Of a stretch of 64,000 nt of DNA, positions 16,028 to 24,668 are shown in pieces. The position numbers and the translations under genes are program-made. The notes under the pieces are model-generated. The model searched no databases, was not told where the DNA came from, and saw only the letters and a program-made list of their open reading frames with translations. The DNA is from Streptomyces sp. LUP47B (GTDB lineage Bacteria > Actinomycetota > Actinomycetes > Streptomycetales > Streptomycetaceae), in assembly GCF_001746295.1 (NCBI RefSeq), contig NZ_MJAH01000015.1, positions 155,032 through 219,031 of the forward strand, given 5' to 3'. Each line of letters begins with the position of its first letter. Positions within the stretch are counted from its first letter, which is position 1.

Positions 16028-18688
16028 TCAGGACGGGTCGCCGTACTGGAGGCCGCGGCCGTTCGTGCCGACGTAGACGCGCCCGAAGGTGTCGGGGTCG
16101 CCGCTGACGACGCCGACGCCGCCGATGCTGCCCCACTGGTGGGCGTCGTCGTTGACGCGGAGCCAGGTGGCGCCCTTGTCGGTGGAGCGGAAGACTCCGG
16201 TGACGTCCTTGACGGTACCGATCAGGTACAGGGCCTGGTAGGAGGCGCCCGGCGCGGCCTTGCCGAAGCCGAGAGCGGAGGCGGACCGCACCGTGGTGAG
16301 CGTGTTGAAGGTCCGGCCGCCGTCGGTGGAGTGCAGCAGCCCCTTGTCGCCGCCGGAGATCCACAGGTCCCCTGCGATGCCGGGGGCGGCCGTGAGCCGG
16401 CCGGTGGGCAGGCCGGTGGCGCGGGCGGTGAAGGTCGCGCCGCCGTCGGTGCTCGCGTGGAGCTTGCCGTCGGCCAGTGAGTAGAAGGTCCTGGCCGAGG
16501 AGCGGTCGGCGACGACCACGGCGTCGCCGCCCAGGCCGCCGGCCTTCGACCAGCTCGCGCCCTTGTCGGTCGAGCGGTAAGGGGCCTGGCCGGCCTCGGT
16601 CCAGACGATGGTGGAGCCGTCCGCAGAGAGCGCGACCCGGCCGCTGTCGGCGCTGCCCACCGGCTCCGACGTGAAGCCGCTCCAACTGCTGCCGCCGTCG
16701 GTGGAGTAGGCGCCGTCCTGGGCGCCGCCACGGCCGACGCGGACCATCAGCGAGGGGTTGGACTGGGCGAAATCGATGTCGGTGCTGGTCGTCATCTTCG
16801 GGCTGTCGAGCCGGCCTGCGGGCACCTTGGTCAGGGAGCCGCCGTACCGGAAACCGCCCAGGTCACCCATGGCGGTGATGGCGGTGGCGCCACCGGGCGG
16901 GGCGATCACGTCCGAGAGCGCGGTCTCCTCCAGTCCTCGGGCCCCCACGGTCCAGTGACTGGTGCCGCCGCTGTCGGAGGCGGTGACGTCCTTGCTGCCC
17001 CAGATGCCGCTGCCGGTGCCGTACAGCACGTGCCCGGAGTCGAAGGGATCGATGGTCAGGGCGGTCATCCAGTGCCCGATGCCGGTACCGACGTAAGGAG
17101 CGGCGGAGGCGTTCCGCACCGACTTCGCGGCCAGCGCCTTCCAGGTCGTACCGCCGTCGGTGCTCCGGTAGAGCTCGTCCTCGGGCCACCAGCGGTCGAG
17201 GGTGGTGACCATCACCGTGGACGGCTTCCGTGGGTCGACGGCCAGACCGGAGAACCCGTAGCCGCCCGTGGACGGGGAGACGTTCTTCCACGTCCCGCCC
17301 CCGCCGGCCGGCGTGAACTTCCACACCGAGCCCGCGGTCACGCCGTTGGGTCCGAGGGCGTCGGTGTACGTCAGGTACAGCGAACCGTCACCGGAGAGCA
17401 CGCCGTGCTGCGGCAGTTGGCCGGTGGGCTGCCCGGAGACGGCCTGCCAGGTGCTGCCCCCGTCGGTGGAGCGGTAGAGCGAGCGGGACTTGTCGGCGAC
17501 GCCCACGTAGACCGTCCTGCTTCCGGCCGGGCCGTACGTCACGAAGGAGATGCCCGCGCCGCTGCCCGCCCCGTCCTTGACGGGGAACGTGGAGACCTGA
17601 CCCCAGGTCACGCCGCTGTCGGTGCTGCGCCACAGGCCGTTCTTGCGGGTGCCCAGCAGCAGCGTGCCGTGGTTCCCCGGGTCGATCGCGAGCCGTTCGC
17701 CGGCCCCGCGGCCGTCCTCGTTGGAGCCCAGCTTGAAGGGCAGATCGGTGCGCCGGAAGGTGCGGCCCCGGTCCGTGGAGCGCAGGATCGCACCGTTGCC
17801 CGCCCAGCTGTTGGTGTAGGTGCCCGCCGCGACGTAGAGCCGGTCGGGGGCGACGGGGTCGGTGGCCAGCGAATCGATGCCCAGCAGGTTCCAGTCCTTC
17901 TCGCCGAACCGGTCGGTCAGCGGGATCCACTGCCCGGCCGCGGGGTCCCAGCGGTAGGCGCCGCCCATGTCGGTGCGCGCGTAAAGCAGACCCTTCTCGC
18001 GCGCGTTGAACACCAGGCCCGTGACGTAACCGCCGCCCACCACCTGGGCGTTGTTCCACACATACGGCCCGGTCGCGGCCGTGGTCCGCGCACCGCCGAC
18101 CCCCGCCCCCTTGGTCTGGGCCGTTTTCACCAGCCTCCACTGCTGGTTGGTGCCGTGTCTGTCGGGATACTGCACGACTGCCGCGCCCTGGGCCATGGAG
18201 CCTCCGGAGACGTCCAGGACCAGGCCGCTTCTGCGGGAGGTGAAGGTGACGGCGTCGGAACCGCTCACCTCGTCGATCCGCCACTCCTGGGAGGGGGAGG
18301 AGCTGTCGGTCTGCTGCTCGGCGGCGGCCTTCGCGGCGGTCGAACCGCCAGCTGTGCCCAGCACCTTGCCGCTGTTGCGGTTCACCAGCTCGTAGTAGCC
18401 GTCCCCGGTGGGCTTCAGCCGCCACTGCTGGTTGGCGGTGTTCTGGTCGGTCCACTGCTGGACACGGGTGCCGTCGGCGGTGGACAAGCTGTCGACGTCC
18501 AGCACCTTGCCGCTGCGCACGGAGACCAGCCGGTAGTAGGCATTGCCGTCGACCGTCGCGGCCTGCGAGTCCTCCTGCGCGAACAGGAAGTACGGCACGA
18601 CGATGGCGGGCACGCCGAGCAGCAGACCGGTCGCGGTCCAGCGACGGCGGTGACGCCCGCGGCGCCCGCCGTTCGGGGGGTTGTTCAT
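16028..18688 (-). CDS. Secreted GH74 xyloglucanase with N-terminal ricin-type lectin domain
   Basis: Protein of 886 residues. The N-terminus is Arg-rich with one hydrophobic segment (about 18-40), a signal peptide or anchor. Residues about 45-190 form a ricin-B trefoil with repeated GKVLDV/QQW motifs. From about 215 on is a double seven-blade propeller with many STDxGxTW Asp-boxes. The catalytic aspartates expected for GH74 are visible as D240 in YARTDMGGAYRW and D609 in AMGDLGGFRY. GH74 enzymes cut xyloglucan backbones outside the cell. A lectin placed before the catalytic part is less usual than a C-terminal carbohydrate module. AAGGAG lies about 14 bases before the ATG, further than usual. 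Confidence 0.9.
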   Translation of the reverse strand: MNNPPNGGRRGRHRRRWTATGLLLGVPAIVVPYFLFAQEDSQAATVDGNAYYRLVSVRSGKVLDVDSLSTADGTRVQQWTDQNTANQQWRLKPTGDGYYELVNRNSGKVLGTAGGSTAAKAAAEQQTDSSSPSQEWRIDEVSGSDAVTFTSRRSGLVLDVSGGSMAQGAAVVQYPDRHGTNQQWRLVKTAQTKGAGVGGARTTAATGPYVWNNAQVVGGGYVTGLVFNAREKGLLYARTDMGGAYRWDPAAGQWIPLTDRFGEKDWNLLGIDSLATDPVAPDRLYVAAGTYTNSWAGNGAILRSTDRGRTFRRTDLPFKLGSNEDGRGAGERLAIDPGNHGTLLLGTRKNGLWRSTDSGVTWGQVSTFPVKDGAGSGAGISFVTYGPAGSRTVYVGVADKSRSLYRSTDGGSTWQAVSGQPTGQLPQHGVLSGDGSLYLTYTDALGPNGVTAGSVWKFTPAGGGGTWKNVSPSTGGYGFSGLAVDPRKPSTVMVTTLDRWWPEDELYRSTDGGTTWKALAAKSVRNASAAPYVGTGIGHWMTALTIDPFDSGHVLYGTGSGIWGSKDVTASDSGGTSHWTVGARGLEETALSDVIAPPGGATAITAMGDLGGFRYGGSLTKVPAGRLDSPKMTTSTDIDFAQSNPSLMVRVGRGGAQDGAYSTDGGSSWSGFTSEPVGSADSGRVALSADGSTIVWTEAGQAPYRSTDKGASWSKAGGLGGDAVVVADRSSARTFYSLADGKLHASTDGGATFTARATGLPTGRLTAAPGIAGDLWISGGDKGLLHSTDGGRTFNTLTTVRSASALGFGKAAPGASYQALYLIGTVKDVTGVFRSTDKGATWLRVNDDAHQWGSIGGVGVVSGDPDTFGRVYVGTNGRGLQYGDPS

Positions 18689-18857
18689 GGGAGGTGTGCG
18701 CTCCTTGCATACCGGTCACCAGAGGAAGGCGGATCCAGGATCCGTGACGGCGGATCCGACTCCTTGTGGTCACAGGCAATGCAAAGGGTTGCTTTGAGCC
18801 GGAAACTTTCTTCCGGTCACCTCGTGGGGCGGCGGGCGCTGATCGGCATCCGGCGGG

Positions 18858-19142
18858 TCAGGAAGCCAGGAGCCTGCGCTTCTGGTCCTCGAACTCCGCG
18901 TCCGTGAGCAGGCCCTGGCTCTTCAGGTCGCCCAGCTGCTTCAGCTGTTCGATCTTGCTGGTCATGTCGGAGGGCGGCGGAGCGAACGGCGCGGCGGGAG
19001 GCGCCGGCTGCGGTGCCGACTCCTGGGGCCCCTGCTGGGCCGCCCATCGCCCCTGCTGCCGACGGGACACACGGTTCGACACGGCGGTGGCGGTTCCGGC
19101 GACGACGGCCGTACGGGCAACCCCTCGGAGGAGTCCAGGCAT
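18858..19142 (-). CDS. Small SHOCT-domain protein
   Basis: Protein of 94 residues. A basic N-terminus with a short hydrophobic stretch, a Pro/Gln-rich middle and a C-terminal SHOCT helix pair (IEQLKQLGDLKSQGLLTDAE, residues about 64-83) are visible. SHOCT domains are short oligomerisation modules of unknown biochemical role. The start has a GGGAGA site. It lies 37 bases after the DUF6325 gene and is probably co-transcribed. Confidence 0.85.
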   Translation of the reverse strand: MPGLLRGVARTAVVAGTATAVSNRVSRRQQGRWAAQQGPQESAPQPAPPAAPFAPPPSDMTSKIEQLKQLGDLKSQGLLTDAEFEDQKRRLLAS

Positions 19143-19179
19143 GGTGATCTCCCTTCTCGTTTCCCCGTTTCCTCGCTCG

Positions 19180-19641
19180 TCAGGGCGCGGTTTCCGCCGC
19201 GTCGAGCGCGGCCAGGACCGCGGGCACCGGGATCCTCCCGGAGGCGACCAGCTCGGCCCCGCCGCGGCGCAGGGCGGCGGCGAACGGCGCGGCCCAGAGG
19301 TTCTCGTAGATCAGGACGCCGGCGGAGTTGCCGGGTTCCAGTGCGGCGGCCGCCTCCACGAGGTCGTCCTGGCCCAGCAGGCCGGAGGACGCTCCCTCGA
19401 ATACGGCCAGGTCGAGTTCGCCGTCCCCGGTGAGATCGCCGATCTCCAGGCCGGTCACGGATCCGTCGGCGTCCTTCCTGATGAACGTCAGGTCGAGGAT
19501 CCGGATGAGGCCGCGGTCCACCAGGTCGACCAGGAGGGGGAAGCCCTCGCCGGTCATTCGGTTGCCGGGGAACTCGACGACGAGATAGTCGATCGGTCCC
19601 ATCGCGCCGGATGTGTCGACTTCATCGAATGTGTCGCTCAC
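19180..19641 (-). CDS. DUF6325-family protein
   Basis: Protein of 153 residues of a small actinobacterial family, often found with stress and dormancy genes; molecular function unknown. The conserved start of the domain reads MGPIDYLVVEFPGNRMTGEG and the end is an Ala-rich helix. The frame is open upstream to 19884. GTG at 19641 is chosen because AGAAGGTGA lies seven bases upstream and the family block begins soon after. A GGGTGA half-site lies 79 nt upstream, at the same distance as the full inverted repeats found before neighbouring genes. Confidence 0.82.
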   Translation of the reverse strand: MSDTFDEVDTSGAMGPIDYLVVEFPGNRMTGEGFPLLVDLVDRGLIRILDLTFIRKDADGSVTGLEIGDLTGDGELDLAVFEGASSGLLGQDDLVEAAAALEPGNSAGVLIYENLWAAPFAAALRRGGAELVASGRIPVPAVLAALDAAETAP

Positions 19642-19720
19642 GGCGTCACCTTCTGGTCTTGTGCCTACTCCCCCATGCCATTGCATCACCGCACCGGGGC
19701 GGCCGCACGTCGTGCGCGGT

Positions 19721-19737
19721 TCACCCGTCGGGCGCAC
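19721..19737 (-). promoter_or_regulatory. Degenerate copy of the TCACCC-N5-GGGTGA motif
   Basis: Read towards the DUF6325 gene, only the proximal half GGGTGA (19726-19721) matches. The distal half is GTGCGC. The spacing to the start (79 nt) equals that of the intact copies. Support is weak on its own. Confidence 0.35.
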
Positions 19738-19778
19738 CCGGGTCGCGCGTTCGGCACCGCACGGATCTTCTGTTGTCC

Positions 19779-21113
19779 ATGGCCAACGGAGACGAACCGC
19801 TCTCGGACCGGGAACGCAGCGAGCTGGATGAACTGCGGCACCGCGTGGGTGCCCTGGAGAGTGGCGCCCATCCGCGAGCGGCACGGCATCACTTCCTCCG
19901 GACCACGGGCTCCGTCCTGCTGATCCTCTTCGCGGCCCTGCTGTCGCTGCTGTCCGTCATCGCGGTCTGGGCGAACAGCATCGTGCGGGACACCGATCGT
20001 TACGTCGCCACGGTGGGACCGCTGGCGTCCGACCCGGATGTGCAGAAGGCCGTCACCAACCGGGTCACCGACGTGGTGCTGGCGCAGATCGACGTGAACG
20101 CGTTGGTCAAACAGTTGCAGGACGCCGTGTCGGAGAAGGGCGTGCCGCCGAAGGCGACCCAGCTGGTCGGCAACCTGGACGGCCCGATCACGAGCGGTCT
20201 GAAACAGCTGGTCAGCGGCACCGTGGAGCGGGTGGTCAGCAGCAGTGCCTTCGAGAAGGTCTGGGTGGACGCCAACCGCCGGGTGCACTCGTCCGTCGAC
20301 AAGGCCCTGACGGGCGAGGGCGGCGGCGCGGTCTCGCTGAAGAACGACGAGGTGGCCATCGACGTGGCACCGCTCGTGGCCCAGGTCAAGGAGCGCCTGG
20401 TCGGTGCCGGTCTCGGAGTCGCGGCGAAGATCCCGGACGTCCACACGGACTTCGTGGTGGTCCAGTCGAAGGACATCGGCAAGATCAAGACCTATATGAG
20501 GGTCCTGGAGATCATGGGCAGCTGGCTGCCCCTCATCGCCCTGCTGGTGGCCGCGGCGGGGGTGTACACCGCGTTCAACCGCCGGCACGCGCTGATCGGG
20601 GCCGGGTTGGCGGTGTTCGTGGCCATGCTGATCCTCGGGATCACCCTCACCGTCTTCCGGGACGTCTACCTCGACCATCTGCCCTCCGGCGCGTCCCCGG
20701 CCGCCGCCGGTGCGGTGTACGACGCGCTGATCAAGTTCCTGCGCGCCGGAGTACGGGCGCTCGGTGCCGTCGCCCTCATCGTCGCCGTCGGCGCTTTCCT
20801 CAGCGGCCCGTCCAAGATCGCCGTCCTCGTCCGCAACGGCTGCCGCAGGAGCATCGGAGCCCTGCGCGACGTGGCGGTCTCCGAAGGACTTCGACTCGGG
20901 GCGGTCGGGCGGTTCGTGCACCGCTTCAAGCGCTGGATCGGGGTCGCGATCCTGGTGGTCGCCGCGATCGTCCTGTTCACCTGGACCTACCCCACCACGA
21001 TGGTCGTGGTGTGGACCACGGTCATCGTGCTCGTGGGCTTCGCGATCCGTGAGTTCCTGGACACCGGCTCCGCCGCGGCCGCCCCCGGTTCCCGGGCCAC
21101 CGCGGCTTCCTGA
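19779..21113 (+). CDS. Conserved integral membrane protein
   Basis: Protein of 444 residues. After a charged N-terminus there is one helix (about 45-68), then a large probably external domain (about 70-245) with short repeated helical motifs (DPDVQKAVTNRVTDVV). Three to five helices follow between about 248 and 425. The plan resembles a family of Streptomyces integral membrane proteins without known function. The open frame extends upstream to 19611 but those residues look non-coding; ATG 19779 is used although no clear ribosome site is seen. It is divergent from DUF6325. Confidence 0.78.
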   Translation: MANGDEPLSDRERSELDELRHRVGALESGAHPRAARHHFLRTTGSVLLILFAALLSLLSVIAVWANSIVRDTDRYVATVGPLASDPDVQKAVTNRVTDVVLAQIDVNALVKQLQDAVSEKGVPPKATQLVGNLDGPITSGLKQLVSGTVERVVSSSAFEKVWVDANRRVHSSVDKALTGEGGGAVSLKNDEVAIDVAPLVAQVKERLVGAGLGVAAKIPDVHTDFVVVQSKDIGKIKTYMRVLEIMGSWLPLIALLVAAAGVYTAFNRRHALIGAGLAVFVAMLILGITLTVFRDVYLDHLPSGASPAAAGAVYDALIKFLRAGVRALGAVALIVAVGAFLSGPSKIAVLVRNGCRRSIGALRDVAVSEGLRLGAVGRFVHRFKRWIGVAILVVAAIVLFTWTYPTTMVVVWTTVIVLVGFAIREFLDTGSAAAAPGSRATAAS

Positions 21114-21124
21114 GACCGCTGTGC

Positions 21125-21616
21125 TCATGCGGGGCCGTGCGGCGGAGACGACATCCTGTGCGACTGACGATCGTCGGACGGGGGACGCTCGTCGGACACG
21201 GTGAAGAGGTTGTCGCGCTGGACCACGCACAGGGCCCAGATGATGAAGCCCGAGATCGCGATCATCACGACCGACCACACCGGGTAGTACGGCAGGGAGA
21301 GGAAGTTGGCGATGATGACGAGCCCGGCGATGGCCACGCCGAGGACGCGCGCCCACGTCGAGGTCCGGAGCAGCCCGATGCTGACGAGCACGGCGACCGC
21401 GCCCAGCGCGAGGTGGATCCAGCCCCAGCCGGTCAGGTCGAACTCGAACGCGTAGTTGCGCGTCGTGACGAAGATGTCGTCCTCGGCGATGGCCATGATG
21501 CCCCGGAAGATGTCGAGCAGTCCGACGAGGAAGAGCATCACGGCGCCGAAGGCGGTCAGTCCTGTTGCCCATTCCTGCTTCGCCGCGTGTCCCTGCTGAG
21601 TGTGTGTAGCGGTCAT
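21125..21616 (-). CDS. DUF7144-type four-helix membrane protein
   Basis: Protein of 163 residues with four hydrophobic helices (about 20-38, 66-84, 90-108, 112-132) and a short charged tail. This fits a small actinobacterial membrane family seen beside stress genes. It is 30 bases downstream of the SHOCT/PLDc_N-like gene and probably shares its transcript. It converges with the preceding membrane-protein gene, 11 bases apart. Confidence 0.8.
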   Translation of the reverse strand: MTATHTQQGHAAKQEWATGLTAFGAVMLFLVGLLDIFRGIMAIAEDDIFVTTRNYAFEFDLTGWGWIHLALGAVAVLVSIGLLRTSTWARVLGVAIAGLVIIANFLSLPYYPVWSVVMIAISGFIIWALCVVQRDNLFTVSDERPPSDDRQSHRMSSPPHGPA

Positions 21617-21646
21617 CTTGTGCCTCGATTCGTGGTGTACGTGCGT

Positions 21647-22108
21647 TCAGCGACCGGTGGCGGTGGAGCCCGTGTGCTCCGCCGGGCCGTGGCCGGCCAG
21701 GACCAGTTCCTTGGCCCTGCGGAACTCGTCGTCCGTGATGTCGCCGCGGGCGCGGATGTCGGACAGCTTGGCGAGCTCGTCGATGCTGCTGGTCCGGTCC
21801 TGGGTGCCCGCGGCCTCCCTGATGCGGGCGTCGAAGGCTTCCTGCTGTGCCCGGGCCTGGGACATCTCCCGGCGGCCCATGTTCTTGCCGCGTGCGATCA
21901 CGTAGACGAAGACGCCCAGGAAGGGCAGCAGGATGGTGAACGCCAGCCAGCCGGCCTTCCCCCAGCCGCTCATGTCGTCGTCACGGAAGATGTCGACGAC
22001 GACGCGGAAGAGCAGGACGAACCACATGATCCACAGGAAGAACCAGAGCATGCTCCAGAAGACGCTCAGCAGGGGATAGTCGTACGCGAGGTACGTCTGC
22101 GCGCTCAT
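21647..22108 (-). CDS. PLDc_N/SHOCT membrane protein
   Basis: Protein of 153 residues. Two hydrophobic helices (about 13-37 and 53-72) carry the WLAFTILLPFLGVFVYVIAR pattern of phospholipase-D N-terminal (PLDc_N) modules. A linker and a C-terminal SHOCT motif (SSIDELAKLSDIRARGDITD) follow. ATG 22108 has GGAGGAGAG just upstream; the 20 upstream in-frame residues are rejected. The 17-bp TCACCC/GGGTGA repeat lies 78 nt upstream. It probably heads a two-gene operon with the DUF7144 gene. Confidence 0.85.
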   Translation of the reverse strand: MSAQTYLAYDYPLLSVFWSMLWFFLWIMWFVLLFRVVVDIFRDDDMSGWGKAGWLAFTILLPFLGVFVYVIARGKNMGRREMSQARAQQEAFDARIREAAGTQDRTSSIDELAKLSDIRARGDITDDEFRRAKELVLAGHGPAEHTGSTATGR

Positions 22109-22186
22109 GTCTCTCCTCCGTCCCGGGCGATCGCCCGGCTGCCGTTGATGCAGTCTCAGCGTGGACACGACCGGGGCCGGGTGGCC

Positions 22187-22203
22187 TCACCCGACGCGGG
22201 TGA
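22187..22203 (-). promoter_or_regulatory. 17-bp inverted repeat, copy 1
   Basis: TCACCC-GACGC-GGGTGA, perfect six-base arms, 78 nt upstream of the SHOCT/PLDc_N start. It is one of three intact copies in 1.9 kb with the same arm, spacer and distance to a start. Confidence 0.7.
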
Positions 22204-22281
22204 CCTTGCGGGGATCCGGTCCTCCTACGGGGGCGGCGGCGCCCGGGGCCGGGTGCGCTCGCCGTAGTGGCGGATGCGGTG

Positions 22282-22944
22282 TCAGATCGTTCCGGTGCGG
22301 GCATGCGGCCGCGTGGTGTGCGTCTTTCGCAGCGCGGCCCGCCACGCGAGGGCGATCGCCGCCTCGGCCAGGCCGAGCAGGACGAGCCACAGGCCGAGCA
22401 GCCGGGTCAGGGCGCGGGCCGATTCCGTCGGCAGGGCGAGCACCACGATTCCCGCGACGATGGCGAGCACCGCGGCGCCCAGGACGACTCCGCGGTGCGG
22501 CAGGTCCTTGGCGGCGAGGGCCGTGTAGAGGGTGAGGATGCCGGAGGCGAGCCAGACGACTCCGACGACCAGTGAGAGGGCGGCGATGGTCTGCAGCGGG
22601 TTCCGCAGGCTCAGCACCCCGGCCAGGACGTACAGCACGGCCAGCAGCAGCGCCGGGAGCCGTTCACCGTGCTCCTCCCGGCCGAAGACGGCCACGAACC
22701 GGAACGCCCCGGTGACCAGGAGGTACAGCCCGATGAGGACTGCCAGGACGTGCAGGGTTTCCTCCGGCCAGACCAGTACCAGAATGCCCGGCACCAGCGT
22801 CGCGACCGCCGAGCACAGGATCCAGGTCCATGAGCGGCCCAGGCGCGCCAGCACGTCGGCGGGATCGCTCACCGGAAGGGGGGCCGCCCCGTCGGCGGGG
22901 GGTTCTGGCCCGGGGGGCGGCGCCGGATCACGCGACATGGTCAT
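22282..22944 (-). CDS. HdeD-family (DUF308) membrane protein
   Basis: Protein of 220 residues with six hydrophobic helices in two triplets, the layout of HdeD/DUF308 proteins, which in enterobacteria are linked to acid resistance. The N-terminal 35 residues are Pro-rich and cytoplasmic. ATG at 22944 or the third codon (ATG 22938) could start it; a GAGGAGGAG tract precedes both. It lies in a run of small stress-type genes. Repeat copy 2 lies 112 nt upstream but is better placed for the divergent channel gene. Confidence 0.85.
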   Translation of the reverse strand: MTMSRDPAPPPGPEPPADGAAPLPVSDPADVLARLGRSWTWILCSAVATLVPGILVLVWPEETLHVLAVLIGLYLLVTGAFRFVAVFGREEHGERLPALLLAVLYVLAGVLSLRNPLQTIAALSLVVGVVWLASGILTLYTALAAKDLPHRGVVLGAAVLAIVAGIVVLALPTESARALTRLLGLWLVLLGLAEAAIALAWRAALRKTHTTRPHARTGTI

Positions 22945-23056
22945 GGCTCCTCCTCGTGTGATCGAGCGCGTCGCTCCCGGACCGCCGACGGGGCGGTGTC
23001 CGAGGGAGAGGCGTGCCGGACCGCTCCAGCGTCACGCCTGGCACCGGGTGCCGGGC

Positions 23057-23073
23057 TCACCCACCACGGGTGA
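23057..23073 (+). promoter_or_regulatory. 17-bp inverted repeat, copy 2
   Basis: TCACCC-ACCAC-GGGTGA, perfect six-base arms. It lies 82 nt before the K+ channel start and between divergent genes. Confidence 0.7.
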
Positions 23074-23155
23074 TCCGCCGGCACCGCCGCGGCGGTGAGG
23101 TGGGAATCTCCAGGCGCCTGTCCCCTCGGCCCCGCACGCGACGAAGAGACACGAG

Positions 23156-23728
23156 ATGAGCGATCCGAGCACTGTCCGGTCCGGACCGGACCGCACCCGC
23201 CGCCGGGCGGCGATCGTCGCGGTCGTCCGCGCCGTGCTCATCGCCACCGGCCTCGTCACCGCCTACTACGTGCTGCCGCTGGACGAGCGAGGTACGGCCG
23301 GCATGTCGGCGCTCCTCGCGTGCGGCTCGGCGGCGGTGCTGCTGATGTTCTGGTGGGAGGTGCGGGCCATCGTGCGCTCGCCCCACCCGCGGCTGCGGGC
23401 CGTCGAGGCCCTGGCCGCCACACTGCCGCTGTTCCTGGTGCTCTTCGCCTGCGGCTACTACCTGATGGACCACTTCACCCCGGGCTCCTTCAGTGAGCCG
23501 CTGACGAGGACGGACGCCCTGTACTTCACGCTGACCACGTTCAGCACCGTCGGCTTCGGGGACATCACGGCCCGCTCCCAGGCGGGGCGGGTGCTGACGA
23601 TGTTCCAGATGGCCGGGGGACTCCTGCTCGTGGGCGTCGCCGCACGGGTGCTGGCGGGCGCCGTCCAGGTGGGGCTGCGCCGGCAGCACCGTGAGCCGTC
23701 GGGGTCGCGCGATGCAGACGACCGGTGA
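23156..23728 (+). CDS. Two-pore-helix type potassium channel
   Basis: Protein of 190 residues. Four hydrophobic segments are visible, and the pore is marked by TTFSTVGFGDI (residues about 127-137), the K+ selectivity filter TVGFGD. A final inner helix and a charged C-terminal tail follow, with no RCK regulatory domain. It should form a tetrameric K+ channel in the membrane. A weak GAAGAG site precedes ATG 23156. Together with the HdeD and SHOCT genes and the shared 17-bp repeat, it looks like part of an envelope-stress or dormancy set (inference). Confidence 0.9.
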   Translation: MSDPSTVRSGPDRTRRRAAIVAVVRAVLIATGLVTAYYVLPLDERGTAGMSALLACGSAAVLLMFWWEVRAIVRSPHPRLRAVEALAATLPLFLVLFACGYYLMDHFTPGSFSEPLTRTDALYFTLTTFSTVGFGDITARSQAGRVLTMFQMAGGLLLVGVAARVLAGAVQVGLRRQHREPSGSRDADDR

Positions 23729-23764
23729 GATCGCCGACCCGGCACCGCACACCGCCCGTTCCCC

Positions 23765-23962
23765 TCACTCCGGCAGTTGCCGCATCTCCAGGACCCGCAG
23801 TCCCAGGGACTGGCAGCGTGCCAGCAGCCCGTACAGGTGCGCCTCGTCCACGACAGGACCGAACAGGACGGTCTGGCCGGACATCACGACGTGGCCCAGC
23901 TCCGGAAACGCCTTGACCAGCGTTTCCGACAGGTGGCCCTCGACGCGGATCTCGTAGCGCAC
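23765..23962 (-). CDS. Small protein of unknown function
   Basis: Protein of 65 residues with an alternating beta-alpha pattern (YEIRVEGHLSE, HVVMSGQTVLFGPV, LGLRVLEMRQL) that resembles a small ferredoxin-like or ACT-like fold. I do not recognise the family. The frame is open to 24004, but GTG 23962 has an excellent GGGAGGA site six bases upstream, so the shorter form is chosen. The 17-bp repeat lies 81 nt upstream. Confidence 0.75.
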   Translation of the reverse strand: MRYEIRVEGHLSETLVKAFPELGHVVMSGQTVLFGPVVDEAHLYGLLARCQSLGLRVLEMRQLPE

Positions 23963-24043
23963 AAGCTGTCCTCCCATGGACTGCGTGGGACAGGCGGACG
24001 GCACCCTTCCCTGCGATCGTGCGCCTCCGTGCCCCTTGGGGCC

Positions 24044-24060
24044 TCACCCGGTACAGGTGA
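24044..24060 (-). promoter_or_regulatory. 17-bp inverted repeat, copy 3
   Basis: Read on the plus strand it is TCACCC-GGTAC-AGGTGA, one mismatch in the second arm. It lies 81 nt upstream of the 65-residue protein. Copies 1 and 3 also share GGCC just after the proximal arm. Confidence 0.65.
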
Positions 24061-24087
24061 CCGTCCTCTTCTCGACGCGTCGGATTC

Positions 24088-24621
24088 TCAATGCGTCAGA
24101 ACGATCTTGAAGGACACGATCAGCAGACCCAGCAGCAGGTTGACCGACGCGGTGACGGCCAGCAGCCGCCGCGAAGCCCCGGCGCGGCGTGCCGCGGCCA
24201 CGGACCAGCCCACCTGCCCGGCCACGGCGACGGAGAGAGCCAGCCACAGGGCACCTCGCACGTCGAGGCCCAGGAGCGGGCTGACGGCCACCGCGACGGC
24301 CGGCGGGACGGCGGCATTGACGATCGGCCACTCGTCACGGCACACATGCAGTACGACACGCCGGTCCAGCGCCTGTTCCGCCAGCCGCGCCCCGAACAGC
24401 TGGGCGTGCACATGCGCGATCCAGAACACCAGGCCGGTGAGCAACAGCAGCAGCACCAGCTCGGTGCGCGGGAAGGAGCCCAGGGAGCCGGCGCCGATCA
24501 CCACGGAGGCCGCGAGCATCGATCCGTAGACGCCGCCCGTGTAGTCCGCGTGGGCGCGCCGCTCGACACGACGCTCTCCGCGGGCCGTGGCCGGTCCGGT
24601 TCCGGTTCTGGTTCTGGACAC
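24088..24621 (-). CDS. Four-helix integral membrane protein
   Basis: Protein of 177 residues with an Arg-rich N-terminus and four hydrophobic helices (about 30-46, 54-74, 101-117, 121-145, with a last one near 155-175). I do not recognise a family. It follows the LuxR regulator gene on the same strand after 47 bases and may be co-transcribed with it. Confidence 0.75.
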   Translation of the reverse strand: MSRTRTGTGPATARGERRVERRAHADYTGGVYGSMLAASVVIGAGSLGSFPRTELVLLLLLTGLVFWIAHVHAQLFGARLAEQALDRRVVLHVCRDEWPIVNAAVPPAVAVAVSPLLGLDVRGALWLALSVAVAGQVGWSVAAARRAGASRRLLAVTASVNLLLGLLIVSFKIVLTH

Positions 24622-24668
24622 CGACGACTCCTTCCTGGCTCAGCGCGCCGATCCGGCACGGCGTCCGT

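Noticed and set aside
18720..18825. Repeated GGATCC and a CCGGAA-N6-TTCCGG repeat upstream of the GH74 gene, considered as operators
   Set aside because: They are short, do not match the CebR-type operator I know (TGGGAGCGCTCCCA), and their placement gives no further support.
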